From the NCBI GenBank assembly GCA_037447655.1, contig JBBHKE010001879.1, positions 138,407 to 202,406 on the forward strand: a stretch of DNA of 64,000 nucleotides. The letters are read 5' to 3'. Shown here one piece after another: positions 34,587 to 46,400 of this stretch. The notes under the pieces are model-generated. The model saw only the letters and a program-made list of their open reading frames with translations, made no database searches and was not told the DNA's origin. Position 1 is the first letter of the stretch. The number at the start of each line of letters is the position of its first letter. The translations under genes and the position numbers were made by a program. Origin of the DNA: Zygnema cylindricum. Taxonomy: Eukaryota; Streptophyta; Zygnematophyceae; Zygnematales; Zygnemataceae.

Positions 34587-36085
34587 TTACTTTCCACATT
34601 ATTATACTTTGTACTCTTGGTATCGTGGAAGAAAACAAAAAAGTTAAAAATTTGATAATTGCAAATTTCACCTGGAAAGTACGTGACATCACTAATAGCG
34701 TCGCAAATCCCACCACCGCTCATCGTTATAAGTGTTAATGACACTAATTTGGTCTAAAGTATTTTCAACCAGAAAACACAAAATAAAGTTAACAACATTA
34801 TTTAAAGACGTGGACTACAACCTGCCACTACTCCTTACATTACAGTAGTATTATTAATTTGTATTTCTCATTAACACTAAACACTAATAACGACGAGCAG
34901 TGTAATTTACTAATTTTATACTTATTCGGGTACGGGGCGGATACTGGTAATCGCAAGAAATCGAGTTTCGGTTAACATTTTTTTTGTTGAAAATGCGTAT
35001 CGGGTACCAAGTAGTAATAAAAGAGCGTGCAATAACACGACCAGACTTCAAGCGGAGGCCGCATTCGGGTACCCGAACCCGTACCCGATTTGGATCCGAG
35101 TGCAAAATTATAGGGGTCTGACGGGTTCGGTTGGGTGATACAGAAAAAAAAAATAGGATACGGCCGAGTAAGCAAAAAACAAAAAACAAAATTGAAGTGT
35201 TCATACTATTTAACATTATTGTACTTTGTACTCTTGGTATCGTGGAAGGTATAAGGGAGATATACCACTAAGTTTTTTCTTATCAAGGTACGGGCAGTCG
35301 CAGGAAATCGAGCTTCGGTTAACTTATTTTCTCGTAAACGCTATCGGGTAGCGAATAAAAGCTTAGGAGCTTGATATAAATCAGTTGGGTTCCGGGTGTT
35401 TAGATTTTGAAAAAATAAAAATGTCGGTTCCGGGTATCTTAAATTTTGGCTTTTGCGACCTCTGATTTCGGGTGTTCAGATTTTGAAAACAATAAGTGTC
35501 AGATTCGAGTTTTTGACATTTTGACTTTTGCGAGCTTTGTCGTGAAGTGGTCAATGATCGTGATATATGTTCATTCGTATATTTGACCAATGTCAGAGGT
35601 CGCAATCGGGGTACCCGAATCCGTTCCCGAGCGCCCGCGTCGGATCCGGAACGGATTCGGGTGCAGTATTTTGGGGGGCCTACCGGATTCGGTCGGGTGA
35701 TACAAAAAAAAAAAAAAAAAAAAATCGGGCACGGCCGGGTTAGCCAAAAACGAGAAAAGTTTAAGGTTCGTAGGTACTTTCCACTAAAAACTGTACAATA
35801 CTGTAGTGTCCATACTATATAGCATTGTTGTACTTTGTACTATCGTGGAAGGCATAATGGAGATGTACCACTAACTTTGTACATATCTGGGTACGGGTGT
35901 GTATGGGTAGTCGCTGGAAATCGAGTTTCGGTTAACCTTTTTTTCTTAAACGCGTATCGGGTAACCGGGTAACAATTTAGGAGCGTGACATAACCCGGCT
36001 GGGTTTTGGGTGTTCAGATTTTGAAAAAAAAAGTATTGTCGGTTTCGGGTATCTAAAATTTTGACTTTTGCGACCTCTGATCAAT
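34587..36085. repeat. Degenerate tandem array with GGGTACCC palindromes
   Basis: Units share GTACTTTGTACTCTTGGTAT, CGTGGAAGG, AAATCGAG(T/C)TTCGGTTAAC, CGGGTACCCGAA, GGATCCG and GGTGATACA followed by poly-A, in the same order. They recur near 34,590, 35,219 and 35,828, a spacing of about 610 bases. The right part is followed by a GTGTTCAGATTTTGAAAA motif repeated near 35,396, 35,472 and 36,010. A TIR element, E5, sits inside at 34,711-34,904. No coding. Confidence 0.75.
34711..34904. mobile_element. Short TIR element E5, relative of E6
   Basis: The ends resemble CACCGCTCATCGTTATAAGTG and CACTAATAACGACGAGCAGTG. The interior (CACAAAATAAAGTTAACAAC, GACGTGGACTACAA) matches E6 at 46,738-46,943. 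Confidence 0.75.
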
Positions 36086-36462
36086 GTATCAGTGAAATAT
36101 CGCCAAAGTTATATAATCAACATATTGAATATCGGTTAGGAAAAAAAGGGTACATATCGACTATTAGTATCAGGTTAGTATGTTACCGATACATAACACT
36201 AAAGTGTTTCATAACCGACGTTTGTACTTTATAATGGATGCATCGCTATGAATTCACATGGAGATCTGAATTGACATGGAGATTCTTAAAAACAGGACAC
36301 TTGCAGAGAAGGATGTCAACTAGAGCTTTTCGTGTGTCGGCTGGAGGGAGAGGTAGAGGGAGAGAGAGGGACACTGGCTGACGGTTGAAGAAGGTGCCTG
36401 ATGCAAGAGGAGATTTGGTACGGATATAGAATTGTCCGGCGGAGAAGAGACGGCTCATAAGG
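36086..36462. promoter_or_regulatory. Upstream region of the MPKPGPKPYEC gene
   Basis: Contains a purine-rich tract GGAGGGAGAGGTAGAGGGAG at about 36,342, a plausible 5' UTR or promoter GA-repeat (CT on the other strand). The left part carries TATCG-rich repeat sequence. No clear TATA box. Confidence 0.35.
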
Positions 36463-38919
36463 ATGCCAAAACCAGGACCAAAACCATATGAGTGTATTCG
36501 ACGAGCGTGGCATTCAGACAGCCATGGACCCCTTAGGTGTCAAGTGATGCAAAAGGCATTCAGGTTGGTTGCACCTTAATCATCGCGTTTTTGTAAAGAG
36601 GACAACATCAATTTCAAATCTTGAAATGAAGAAAGAGGAGACAAAAATGGGAGATTGTGTGAGAGAAAGCTCCTTTCTTTTTTGTCGTGTTATCTTTAAC
36701 ATCAGGTTGGTCCCTTTAGATTATTAAACTTGATGTGTAAGAAACCGTTTGCAATATGGATATCAATGGATGTGAAGGAAGGGTGGAACAGGATGGTTAC
36801 TCGAATGCATAGACCAGAGACAACTCTGTCAGCTATATGGAGGGAGAAGATGACAAAAACCGTGATGCGAGTGGATGAGATTCTTTATTCCACTGCTCGT
36901 TCGCAGGTAGGGGCAGTTTCACTTTTTATTCCATTTCCGGATTCCTAGTTATTCTCGAGTTGCTGCTCAGGACAATATATATGCTGTTTCAAGAATGTCG
37001 GAAAAATGGTGATAGCCGCCTCTAAGTGATTTTGTAGAATGCTTTTGTACCGCAATGAGCAATAACTACTTCCTATGTTTCTTAACAAATTGGGTAGCAA
37101 TTGCGGATATTAAGTGGGGTTAGCAGTCGATGCATGTAGCAGTCTATCACATGGAGCGTGGAGACTTTGTGTTTAACGAATTTACTTATGTTTTTATTTT
37201 GCAATTCAATCATGCCTTTTATGTAAGTTTGAACGTATTGCCCATGCAAATTGATAGTTTTGGATAATGACTGGAAAATTTTATTATAGAGGCGCGTGAG
37301 GATTAGTGTTTTCAAGTTGATTTGTAATCACTGGAAACAATTAATTAGCTATATTATCGAATTCAAGGAAACAAGGGAACTTATGATACGGGAATGAATT
37401 TTAGAGCCTACGTGCCAATCGTTATAAGTTGACATTTAGTGCTGATCATGAAAGAGCAGAGAACATGAGAGTAGATTGCGGGCTTGATTCTGAGAGGGAA
37501 CGCAACTGAATTGCGATAGTGGTTTAAGGTCCAGCGCCATCGTACAGAGTATTCAGTAATGTGCATTCAGATCGATGGCAATTTTAGAAAAAACGCAGTT
37601 TGGTTAGCACAGAGTGGATGAAAGAGCATAGTGAGTTAAGCTTGAACATTTGAGAGCTTATACTCAGCAGCATATCACCCTTCAGCATGTTGGCAGTCGA
37701 TGCTGAAAACAATGCCGCTTGAGAGAAGTGGAAGCACATGGCGAAGTTGAGTTTCCTGGTAGTAGGGCTGAGAGAAAAGGATTTTGAAGCTGCTGTTCCA
37801 TCTCATCTCTCAGTCCCTGTCAGTGATTGCCCTTGCAGGCAGAGTATGAGGATCCGTCCACTCTCGCAAGTCGTTTGACTGATGCTGTGGACTCTATTGT
37901 AGCACGAAATGAAGAGGGAGAAGAACTTGAAGGGAGGAGATTGTTGCCTTGTGTCGAAGGTGAGAGAGTCTCGAAAATTCCTTACCTGAGCAAGAATGCT
38001 GGAAGACTTGTCTAACCTGTACAATTTTGCAATTGCTGGTTAAGGGCCTCCGGTTGTTGAACGTTTAATATCACTAATAGACCTTCGTGTTTTTGGAAAG
38101 CTATCTCTGTTCAATTTGGAGTTGTTCTATTGGTGGAAAATCGGGGCTTTTAGATCTCTGCATTTGACAGTCCTTGCTACAGCCCTTTTTGATTCTTTTT
38201 CAAGCAATAGCTGCAGTTCTTTGTGTATGGCAGCTGCTCTTACTATTGCTCAGCAACCTTTGGCTAGTCCCATCAACCGAAACAATCGAACCTATGCCGC
38301 AAGCAGGAATAGCCTTAGAGAGATTCGACCCCGAGAACAAAGTCAAGGTAGTCGTCTCATGGCAGATCCAACTGGAGTGGATGAGTGGTTCGATAGAAAT
38401 GGAGAAGGGGTTGAGCTTGGTTTCAAGACAGAAGGTCCACAACTCTGGCAAAGTGCAGCAGAAAGACCTTTACTTTGTGATTCGTTTGGGAATAGGGTTC
38501 AGACAAGATCCTATGGTCAACAAGGGGGAATGTTAAATCAACCGTCGAATGGATCACTGATTTTTCGAGGAGATCTGAATCAGCCTTCTGCTGGTCCATT
38601 GGGAGACCCTTTACTGCAAACTGTTTGGCCTCTACAAAAGCAATCGAGTAGACCGACTCCAACGGAAATAGCCTTTCTTTTGCCACTTTCTCTTCCTGGA
38701 TCAAGTGACGCAGTTCAGGGAACTGGTCCTCGCAGGAGTAGCTCGAGAGAGGAGGCCACTTTGGGGGAATCCATGGATCCACAGCAATGTAATGTCTGGG
38801 AAGGAATTGGAAGAAAGGGAGGGAGCAAATGGGAGCCTTCACCTTGGCAAGGTCAAAGGCTAAAGGATTCTGAGGATCCACCGACAAAAAGAGCCCGCCA
38901 AGAACCAACTTGTCAATGA
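36463..38919 (+). CDS. Land-plant conserved protein of unknown function (MPxPGPxPYEC family)
   Basis: Four exons (36,463-36,563; 36,720-36,906; 37,839-37,959; 38,234-38,919) with GT-AG borders give 364 residues. The start MPKPGPKPYECIRRAWHSDS closely resembles the opening of a plant-specific family I recall only as uncharacterised. Its second conserved block, VDEILYSTARSQAEYEDPST through RRLLPCVEAALTIA, spans exons 2, 3 and the start of 4. Between the two blocks this protein has about 40 extra residues compared with my memory of the family. The C-terminal half is polar and low-complexity with no known domain, and ends with TKRARQEP, a possible nuclear signal. The first ATG is chosen because it matches the family start. 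An AG inside codon context at 38,231-38,233 is needed as acceptor for the last exon. No function can be assigned. Confidence 0.82.
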
Positions 38920-39984
38920 CAGAATGCTTTCAAACAGGTACAGACTTATTTCTTGTCATACTCGTTTGTAAAAGACATGTTTTTTGTTTCGTCGGTTCTA
39001 TATGTTTGCAGCTAGCACAGCTTAGTAAAGCTTTTTTGCTCTATGAAAAGCGGAAGTGATTTTGGATCAATTTTAACCTGTATCTGTTGTGTGTATGCAG
39101 GGTTTTATACGATTCTTTGTGCAATATCCTCAAGTTGCACAGTTGGAAAGAAGTCGAAAGTAAAAATGTAGTGATCACTCTTTTGCTCCATGTTGAATGC
39201 TGCATAAGTTATCCCCTCTATGCTGCCGAAAACAACGAAAGAACATGCATCATAAATGCCTATACATGGTCCTTTGTTTTATGCTTCTTTCCAAGTATTT
39301 TTGCCCTTTTTCCACATACATTCTGTCTCACTTTTTAATTGGAGTGGGTTGCTTGGCAGCAGGTGTTCTGAGCACACAAGCTCCTCCACGGGCAACTGCA
39401 GCAGGAAGTTACTTGGTTCACTATTTAGTTGTTTTTATGAAGGATGATTGTGTAAATTTCAGTTGACCATGCATTAGCATTTAGACTCATTTTAGCTATT
39501 AGAGTTCCTTTTTTTAGTTGTCTTTTGATTTTTTGGTAGTGTGCGTTCAACCCATGTCTCAGTTCGGCAAGCAACTGAACGGCGACTGGCAAGTAGACTC
39601 ATTTTTGTAATTAATCCAGGCGGGTTATCCGAAGGAGTGCATGTCAATGTTACCAGGCTCCATATTGGAGATTTCTTAATTTGTCGACGTTTTTATGGAA
39701 GTTTGGCAATTGCCGTTTGTTAGGTAGAAAAAGTGTTTTCTCTTTTAGTATGGATTATTGTGTTACAAAATAGTTAGATCGATACATTACAGGACCACAA
39801 ATGTGGTACACCCCTCTGATAGTTAGAGGCAAATTTTCTCAAACATGAGTGGCACTCCTTAGGTTTAGAGATATTCGGATTGGTCTGTTTATTGCTCCAG
39901 TATAGAAACTGTTTGATTGGTCCATAGTTCATTGTCGTTTGTCTCAACTTTACTAGCTAGACTATTGTATTCTTCTACACCTTC
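38920..39984. other. 3' flank of the MPKPGPKPYEC gene; no further gene recognised
   Basis: Probably includes the 3' UTR, with a possible UTR intron from CAAACAG|GTACAG at 38,937 to a TTTGCAG near 39,010. Small frames at 39,087-39,723 have no recognisable features. Confidence 0.4.
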
Positions 39985-41070
39985 TCAGAGATAAAAAAAA
40001 AAAGCAGAATAAATTAAAAAGCACGATGGTAAACCATCTGAGTCTAGGGGTACAAAAGGGGTGGCATGACCAACACTGAAAAACAACAATAAAAAACAAA
40101 AAGAGCGACAAAAACACACCCTAAAAAAAGGAAACAACAAAAAGGAAAATAAAAGCACCCTAACTCAAATGAAAAACACGGCAACTCACAAAAACAAAAA
40201 TACAAACCCCAATCCCAACCCTAACTTAATTAAATATCTATGAAAAACAACCCCGTAAGTCCCCCCAGCCCGGGGGAGCACGTTGAGGGAGTTCCGGAGC
40301 ACGGCGACAATCCATAACCGCAACAGTCGATCGGAGGAGAATAGAAGCCTGCACTCGTTGTAGAGCCACAGATAAGCGTTGACGGTAAAAAGAAGTAAGG
40401 ACCGAAGGTGGAGGGCTCCCAGGTCCTCGACGCTCGAAAGCACGTCGAGCACAAGTACGGAGAAACTCGTCCAGTGCAACACCCAAACAACCAAAGATCT
40501 CGACCGCCATCGGGATAAAGTCATCCATAGGGTCCCGGTGGGCATAATCACGCTCCTTCGCCTTAGCAGCATCACGAGCTGCCACCCCAAGATGTCGAGC
40601 CGCCTGACCAACAACTGTAGCTGAAGTAGGGTTTGCCAGAACAATATCACCGAAAATGCGACGGGCACCATCAAGCAAAACAACATCGATCCGACGCGAG
40701 GGAATAATATGAGAAACCTCTCGACGCACAAAAAAGCCCCCTTCTGAAGCAATAGTGGCAACGGTGTCTCGAATAGTGTCGTGCGCCTGGATCAAATCTC
40801 CCCCATGGGAGCAACGAAGCAAATGGACACCATCGGGCCCCAAGACACGACCACATGCACAAACAAGAGAGCCAAGTAAAGGAGGATGGGGGAGGCCGAG
40901 GCGAAACCGAAGGGCAGTGGTGAACTGAGCTGGTGAGAATCGGAGAGTGGACAAAATAGGTGTGGCGAAAAGCCAAGACCCAGAACCAGGTCCACCACAA
41001 GAGAGAAGACGGGCACGAGAAGAATCGGAGGGAAGCGTACCCCATAATAGGTGAGGCGACATCATCTTGA
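39985..41070 (-). mobile_element. 5'-truncated non-LTR-type retroelement with RLE domain
   Basis: The coding part is the ORF at 40,238-41,065. Downstream on the minus strand is a ~250-base T-rich 3' region with CCCCTTTTGTACCCCTAGAC and TTTTTAATTTATTCTGC, ending in a short homopolymer at about 39,990. Upstream homology ends abruptly near 41,070, as expected of 5' truncation during target-primed reverse transcription. I see no clear target duplication. Confidence 0.65.
40238..41065 (-). CDS. Retroelement C-terminal domain: zinc finger plus restriction-like endonuclease
   Basis: A 275-residue open frame without internal stops. Residues ~88-104 form a Cys-Cys-His-Cys cluster (CACGRVLGPDGVHLLRC, CX1CX9HX3C). 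Then come HDTIRDTVATIASEGG, RREVSHIIPSRRIDVVLLDG and GDIVLANPTS, which fit the order of an R2-type endonuclease: CCHC, R/HD, basic-x-D, hydrophobic strand, D-[IV]-x-[VL]. This domain nicks DNA to prime reverse transcription in site-specific and Dualen/R2-like elements. The reverse transcriptase itself is absent because of truncation. The reading frame is well preserved, suggesting a recent insertion. The family assignment rests on the motif pattern and is not certain. GC content is higher than in the surroundings. Confidence 0.65.
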   Translation of the reverse strand: MMSPHLLWGTLPSDSSRARLLSCGGPGSGSWLFATPILSTLRFSPAQFTTALRFRLGLPHPPLLGSLVCACGRVLGPDGVHLLRCSHGGDLIQAHDTIRDTVATIASEGGFFVRREVSHIIPSRRIDVVLLDGARRIFGDIVLANPTSATVVGQAARHLGVAARDAAKAKERDYAHRDPMDDFIPMAVEIFGCLGVALDEFLRTCARRAFERRGPGSPPPSVLTSFYRQRLSVALQRVQASILLRSTVAVMDCRRAPELPQRAPPGWGDLRGCFS

Positions 41071-43438
41071 AAATTTTGTGTATGCAATTTTTGAAATTAC
41101 CGGCTATGTAATTTTGGGATGATTTGCGTCATAACATTATGAAATTGATGGTTTCACATAATTTTGAAACCAACGGTTTTACTTAATGTGTACAAGAAGT
41201 GGACTTCCATCCTATGTTCTAATAGCATGCATGAAAATCATGTCTAGAAGGTGGAGGTTCAATAGAAGAGGGAATCTAATCACAACTTTAGCTGAAAAAA
41301 CAGTGAAGGGACACAAATGCAAGCAACATGCAACACAACATTCAAAAAATTTCTTCAGTGAAAACCATAGCTGGATGGTTTCAAACGTTATTTACAACAT
41401 ACCTGGGTATTAGCTAGAAGTTGGTCATCTGTTGTCGATATACTGTAGATCGCACTGACCATGAAAAAGACCTGTAGGTGTGCGTTATTTCCGTCTGTTT
41501 CAGGACTGCAAACACTATCTTTTAAGGCATAGGGTACTTATAATATCACGGTTTGCCCTTAGTTTGAGGACACCAAAATGTAGGACAATGGTCCATTTAC
41601 GGAATTCAGACTATACTGCAATTGAGAGATTCAAGGACAGTGGGAGAAAACGTACAGTACATGATAGAATCATGAATTGAGTGCTATATCTGCATTGTTT
41701 TCAACTCGTTTGAGGCAGGTATGTGACAGGTTTGATACATGCACCTCATTATACCCAGGACGGAGTTTACATGTGTTCTGTTTTCTCGTTTGTTCTTGTT
41801 TTTTGTATTATTTGCTATTGTTATGACCATGGAATTTCTAGGGGAAATAGCGTACAAATGTAAGGTATCAAAAATATCCAAGCAATCGAAAGGATGCAAT
41901 CAAAATCAAGAATGTATGAACACAAAACACATGTAAACTTTTTGGAACAGAAAGATTGAGCTGGAAATAATCAGCCTCAAAACAAGGATAGTACGGACAA
42001 AAAAGACACTAATGGGCATCATTACCCCTGTTTGATACATGTGAGTGAAATCTGTTGACGTTTCAAGTGAGATGGAAGTAACATTATGAAATTCAACATG
42101 ACACATTTGTCATTGATAACATGTCAAAAAGTGAATATCCAACAAAATTTTGTCGGAATACACGTTGGACAATCTTGTGCAAAACACTTCACATACAGAA
42201 AACTTAACCAGCAAAATGTTCCGTAGGCTCTTAGACTGCTCCAATGCAATCTACCAAAAAATAACATAATTTTTGGCCCAAAAATTTAATGCCTAATCTA
42301 TTCCTGAAAAGTGGAGCTCCTTCTGCTCAGTCGGTTTTCCATCTCAACAATCTTAGAACCGAAATTGCGAAAGGATGCAGGTCTACTTTAGTCATGTACC
42401 CCGTCGTTACATTAGCAACTAACATCGTATGCCCTTTGCTTGAAATCCTGAGAAAAATATTAAAGAAGTCGAAAAGATAAACGCTAGAAAACACCCTAGT
42501 AAATGGTGTTACTGCACACTCCCTGACAGGTTCTCCCCTGCATTCATTGGCAGATTGAAAGTCCTCTTAAAGACGACCACATCTCATCTAACGGCGCATA
42601 CCCCAGCTGCATCATAAACAAATAGATAATCGTGTAAAAACCATATTGGGCGTGGTGTTCACCACTGCGTTTACATGCCTCCTACCTGCAAGAGCTCAGA
42701 TCTCACATGGATCCCCCGGTTACGCTTCTACTTCCACATAAAACATGGATCCCAATCCATTTGTACAGTCAAACATCACATATTTCCATTCCATTATACA
42801 GTCAATTTTCTAAGAGGTTAATGTCCACAGCCTCAAACTCAACAAGAAACTGGACTTTGCAGCATTAGAGCTCGAACCTGAATAAATGAAATAATGTCTG
42901 AGCAGAGCATTGCAACGTGGTTGCATGGCTACAGTACTGTAGCTTTCATTGTAAATACGGTTACGAGTTACCATACTTTAGAGTGACACGATGATACAGT
43001 GATACTTATCACAAGCCCACATGGTGCCATCGTGACCATCAGTTTAGAATTGCTGTGCCTTTTACTCTACTTTCTTTTCATGAATCAGATTTGGCTTTAA
43101 GTGTTTGAGGCATCATGGTTTTTTGAGATAGCTAGATTGCCTCCTGGCTGTTCTGCACATGCGTGTGCATTTTGTCTATTTAAAATTTTATGCATGTCTA
43201 TTGCCCAGATTTGAGCTTTCATTTGACAACAATACTGAATCCAGTGGAGTCGGCCAGGCTCATTATTTTCAGTTCGAGGGGATGGACATTACAGCATCTT
43301 CTCCCAACACATACCTGACTAGAGACGCTTCCATTTCCAAACAACATATATACAGCCTCGGCGTAGCCCTCCAAAATTGAAAAGATCAAAATTGCTTTCC
43401 CTGCAACTTTTTCTTTTGACGACTCCACTACCGCTCCC
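41071..43438. other. No recognised gene; includes probable SWC2 3' flank
   Basis: Only short frames, none with motifs. The part just below 43,439 should hold the SWC2 3' UTR and polyadenylation signal. I see no repeats of the families found elsewhere in the window. Confidence 0.4.
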
Positions 43439-46400
43439 TCACATACGAAAATCTCCGGCCCCTCGCATCCTTCCTTGCACTGCTGTGCCAGGAATGTTCC
43501 CTGATTTATCTCTCCCAACTTTCCCTCTTCGTTTTGGGACAAAATCTGAAGCCATACCTGAGTGCACGTTCTCGCTACTCAACCTTAACCATCTCATTCC
43601 CCAATCCAGATAACATCGGAGGTCAGCTGCACTGCTTATCCAAAAAAAAGCAAAAGAAAAACATCCTTGGGATTTCACGAATTTCAGTATGTTGCAGCTA
43701 CACCAGCTATTTTCACCCATTACCTTTCCCGAATAATGTGGAACGCCTCCTTAGTTGCATAAGGTAAACCTGTTAACGGGTCGCGATACCTTCAAGCCCC
43801 AACATTTTCCCAATGTCTTTCATTTTAGGTAGGCTTGTCAGTATCATTGACTATTCCATTTACATCTTTGTACCAATCATTGATTTCAACACCTACAATC
43901 TACTTGGCCTTGATGCTCTGTTAACCACCATTAAGGTGTTTTTTTGTTCATCGCCTAATCTAAGGTGAATTGGTCCTCAGAGCACTTAAGTAAACTTTGC
44001 CTGGACATCTATGGCCTCTGACTAACCACACCCATGTCCTTACTTCTGAGCTACAAGAATTGAAAGAGGAAAGTGACAGCTTCAAAAAGAAGCTTACTTT
44101 GCAGGGAGGCCAGTGACAGCACAGAGAGTCCTCCTCGGATCTGCATGCCCCACAATATTGGAAGACAGAAGATTTAAGTCGAAAGGTTAAAATATTGCAA
44201 TTAAGTTTTAGATTAAATTCAAATAAAACTAGGTAAGGGCTTGACATTAAGACACAATTAAGATGAAATGAATAACCAAGCTCTACCAGGTTGTGTCTGA
44301 GCAGATGTTGAATACGAGTAAGCGGTAGAGGTGGTAGTCATACATGGGGGCGCATTACTGTTGATTGCCTCCGGAACTTCTGATGTGCAAGTGAACGACA
44401 AAATATTGAGACCTGCAAGCATCAACAAGACTTACAATCCTCGTTTTTATTCATGCATCCAACAAACTAAACTGTTATCTGGTTGGAAACAAAAACTCTT
44501 GGTCAAAGCTTTCTTAAATGCAAGTCACCTTTGCATTTCCCAGAGAATTACAGGCTTTACAAGTAACCTCACGTGTTTTTTCATCGAAATTGCCATTTTT
44601 TCTGAACATGTGGAGTCTACTTCAATTTTGAAACACCTAGGGAAAAAAAATGACTGAGAACTTGTAAATCCTCAATTCAAAAATAACGCCCCATTTATGC
44701 CCACCATAATCTTCTAATACTGTGGAATCACCCGACAGCCCATGATTTACACCCGATAACTTCCCTAAAAACAGTGTACTAACCAGTTTTGGAGTGAAAT
44801 CGGACCACTGGACCTTCATAAACTTCCTTTTGAATGATTGCTTTACGCTTTACTTCCTCCTCCTTTGCTAGCATCAATTCCAGGGATTGGCGGTTGAGCA
44901 CCTCTGTAGAGAACAAGTTCGCATTTTTCCAAAACATTTACTAAACCACAAACGTTGCACAAGAAAACACAACACATCACATATTCTAAAATCCCTGCAA
45001 ACTAGGAAGTCTTAGTCAGAAAACACCCTACCCTATCAGATTGGAGGGAGCTTTCAAGGCAAAAAAGGGGGCCTTTGACAAGCAATAACCTCCACTTTTT
45101 AACTAACAATCTGTAGTATTTTGAGTCAGCAAAGGTAACGAAAATAAATAGGTGCTGCAAACTAATTAAACAGCTTGTGTTCTTTTATTCGCCCTTCAAC
45201 ATTTTAAGAACGTGGCCTGTAATTGTGTTCAAACACATAAAAAACCTTACATAGTTAGCAATCATTATCAGCGTAAAAACTTCTATTGACGAGGATGTGT
45301 GTCTGGCAAGTCAGATTAATGTCAACACACATGCACCACTTGCCTTAGAAAGGTGATAAGAGAGTCGTACGATGTTTTGCAGCTTCGGGAACAAAAGCAC
45401 CGAATGACAAAGGCAACAAAGGCACAAAGGCACAAAGGCTAACAAAGGTACTTAGCCTTGACGTATGTCCTTCCAACAAGACTAAATTGCAAAAGCTCAC
45501 GCTAAAGAATGCGCATCTCTTGTTCACGAATCCCAGTTGGACTTTGTTCATACACCGAAAGTAACCATGACCAAGAAATAACTCTAAGCTTGTCATGTAT
45601 TACGATTTCAGCAAACAGACTAGGAGCCTTGATAAAATAATTATCCTGGTGACAAAAAGCTTCAGAAAGGCTCTTTTCACCTGTTTGTGCCGCTTCCAAT
45701 AGCATTTCCTCCTGCGTCCACCTGCGTTCTTCTTCGCGGCGTTTCTTCACTACCTGACAATGATAAGAACAGATGTAACACAATGAGATTCTTACTCCTC
45801 AAGTTGTGATGCCCTTTTTTCAAAGTACTGCAAGACAGCCCTTTGGGGACCAAATGAGAATAAAAAAATCTTTGATCCTAACTTTGCTGTTAGGTGATAA
45901 CAAACACTGAAAGCAAATGATCAGCAGAATTTTTTAATAACAAGAGAAGCACAATCCCGCAATGAATTTTAGCACCTTCGGAGTCTGCGCTGCTCTGACG
46001 GCCTCACGCTCAATGGCCTTCACAACCACAGCTGTTCTGGTAGACTTCCTCCGTTCATTTTGCCCTGCCGTGTCCCCCTCCAATGACCCCCCTAGTTGCT
46101 CTATTTCCATCTGTCTCTTAGACTTCTTTGTAGATTTCCTTGGGCTTGTGTCTTGACCATCAGCAGCTGTCTCCACTGCTTCCTCCAAAACAGTCAAGTT
46201 TCTTGCAGCCTTTGGATGTTTTGACTTTTTAACAGTCTTCTTGCTTCCTGGTGGCAGTTTTTTCTTTTGCTTTGGCCTGCCCAGGAATCAAACAGCGCCA
46301 TGGTGATTTTTGGGTACATGAAACTGAAGTGAATTGCAAATGCGGACTTAAATTTTAAGATTATGAATGTTCGTCACTATGTTTCAGCAACCCAAGTTCC

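Noticed and set aside
38116-38233. Translation start at 38,116 (MELFYWWKI) for a 267-residue protein
   Set aside because: The conserved block PCVE|AAL shows that this frame is the last exon of the gene starting at 36,463, entered through an acceptor at 38,233; the region before it is intron.
38423-38908. 161-residue minus-strand ORF
   Set aside because: Antisense shadow of the last exon of the MPKPGPKPYEC gene.
40186-41087. Other long frames on the minus strand at 40,186-40,761 and 40,671-41,087
   Set aside because: They are alternative frames of the GC-rich retroelement ORF at 40,238-41,065, which alone carries the CCHC and endonuclease motifs.
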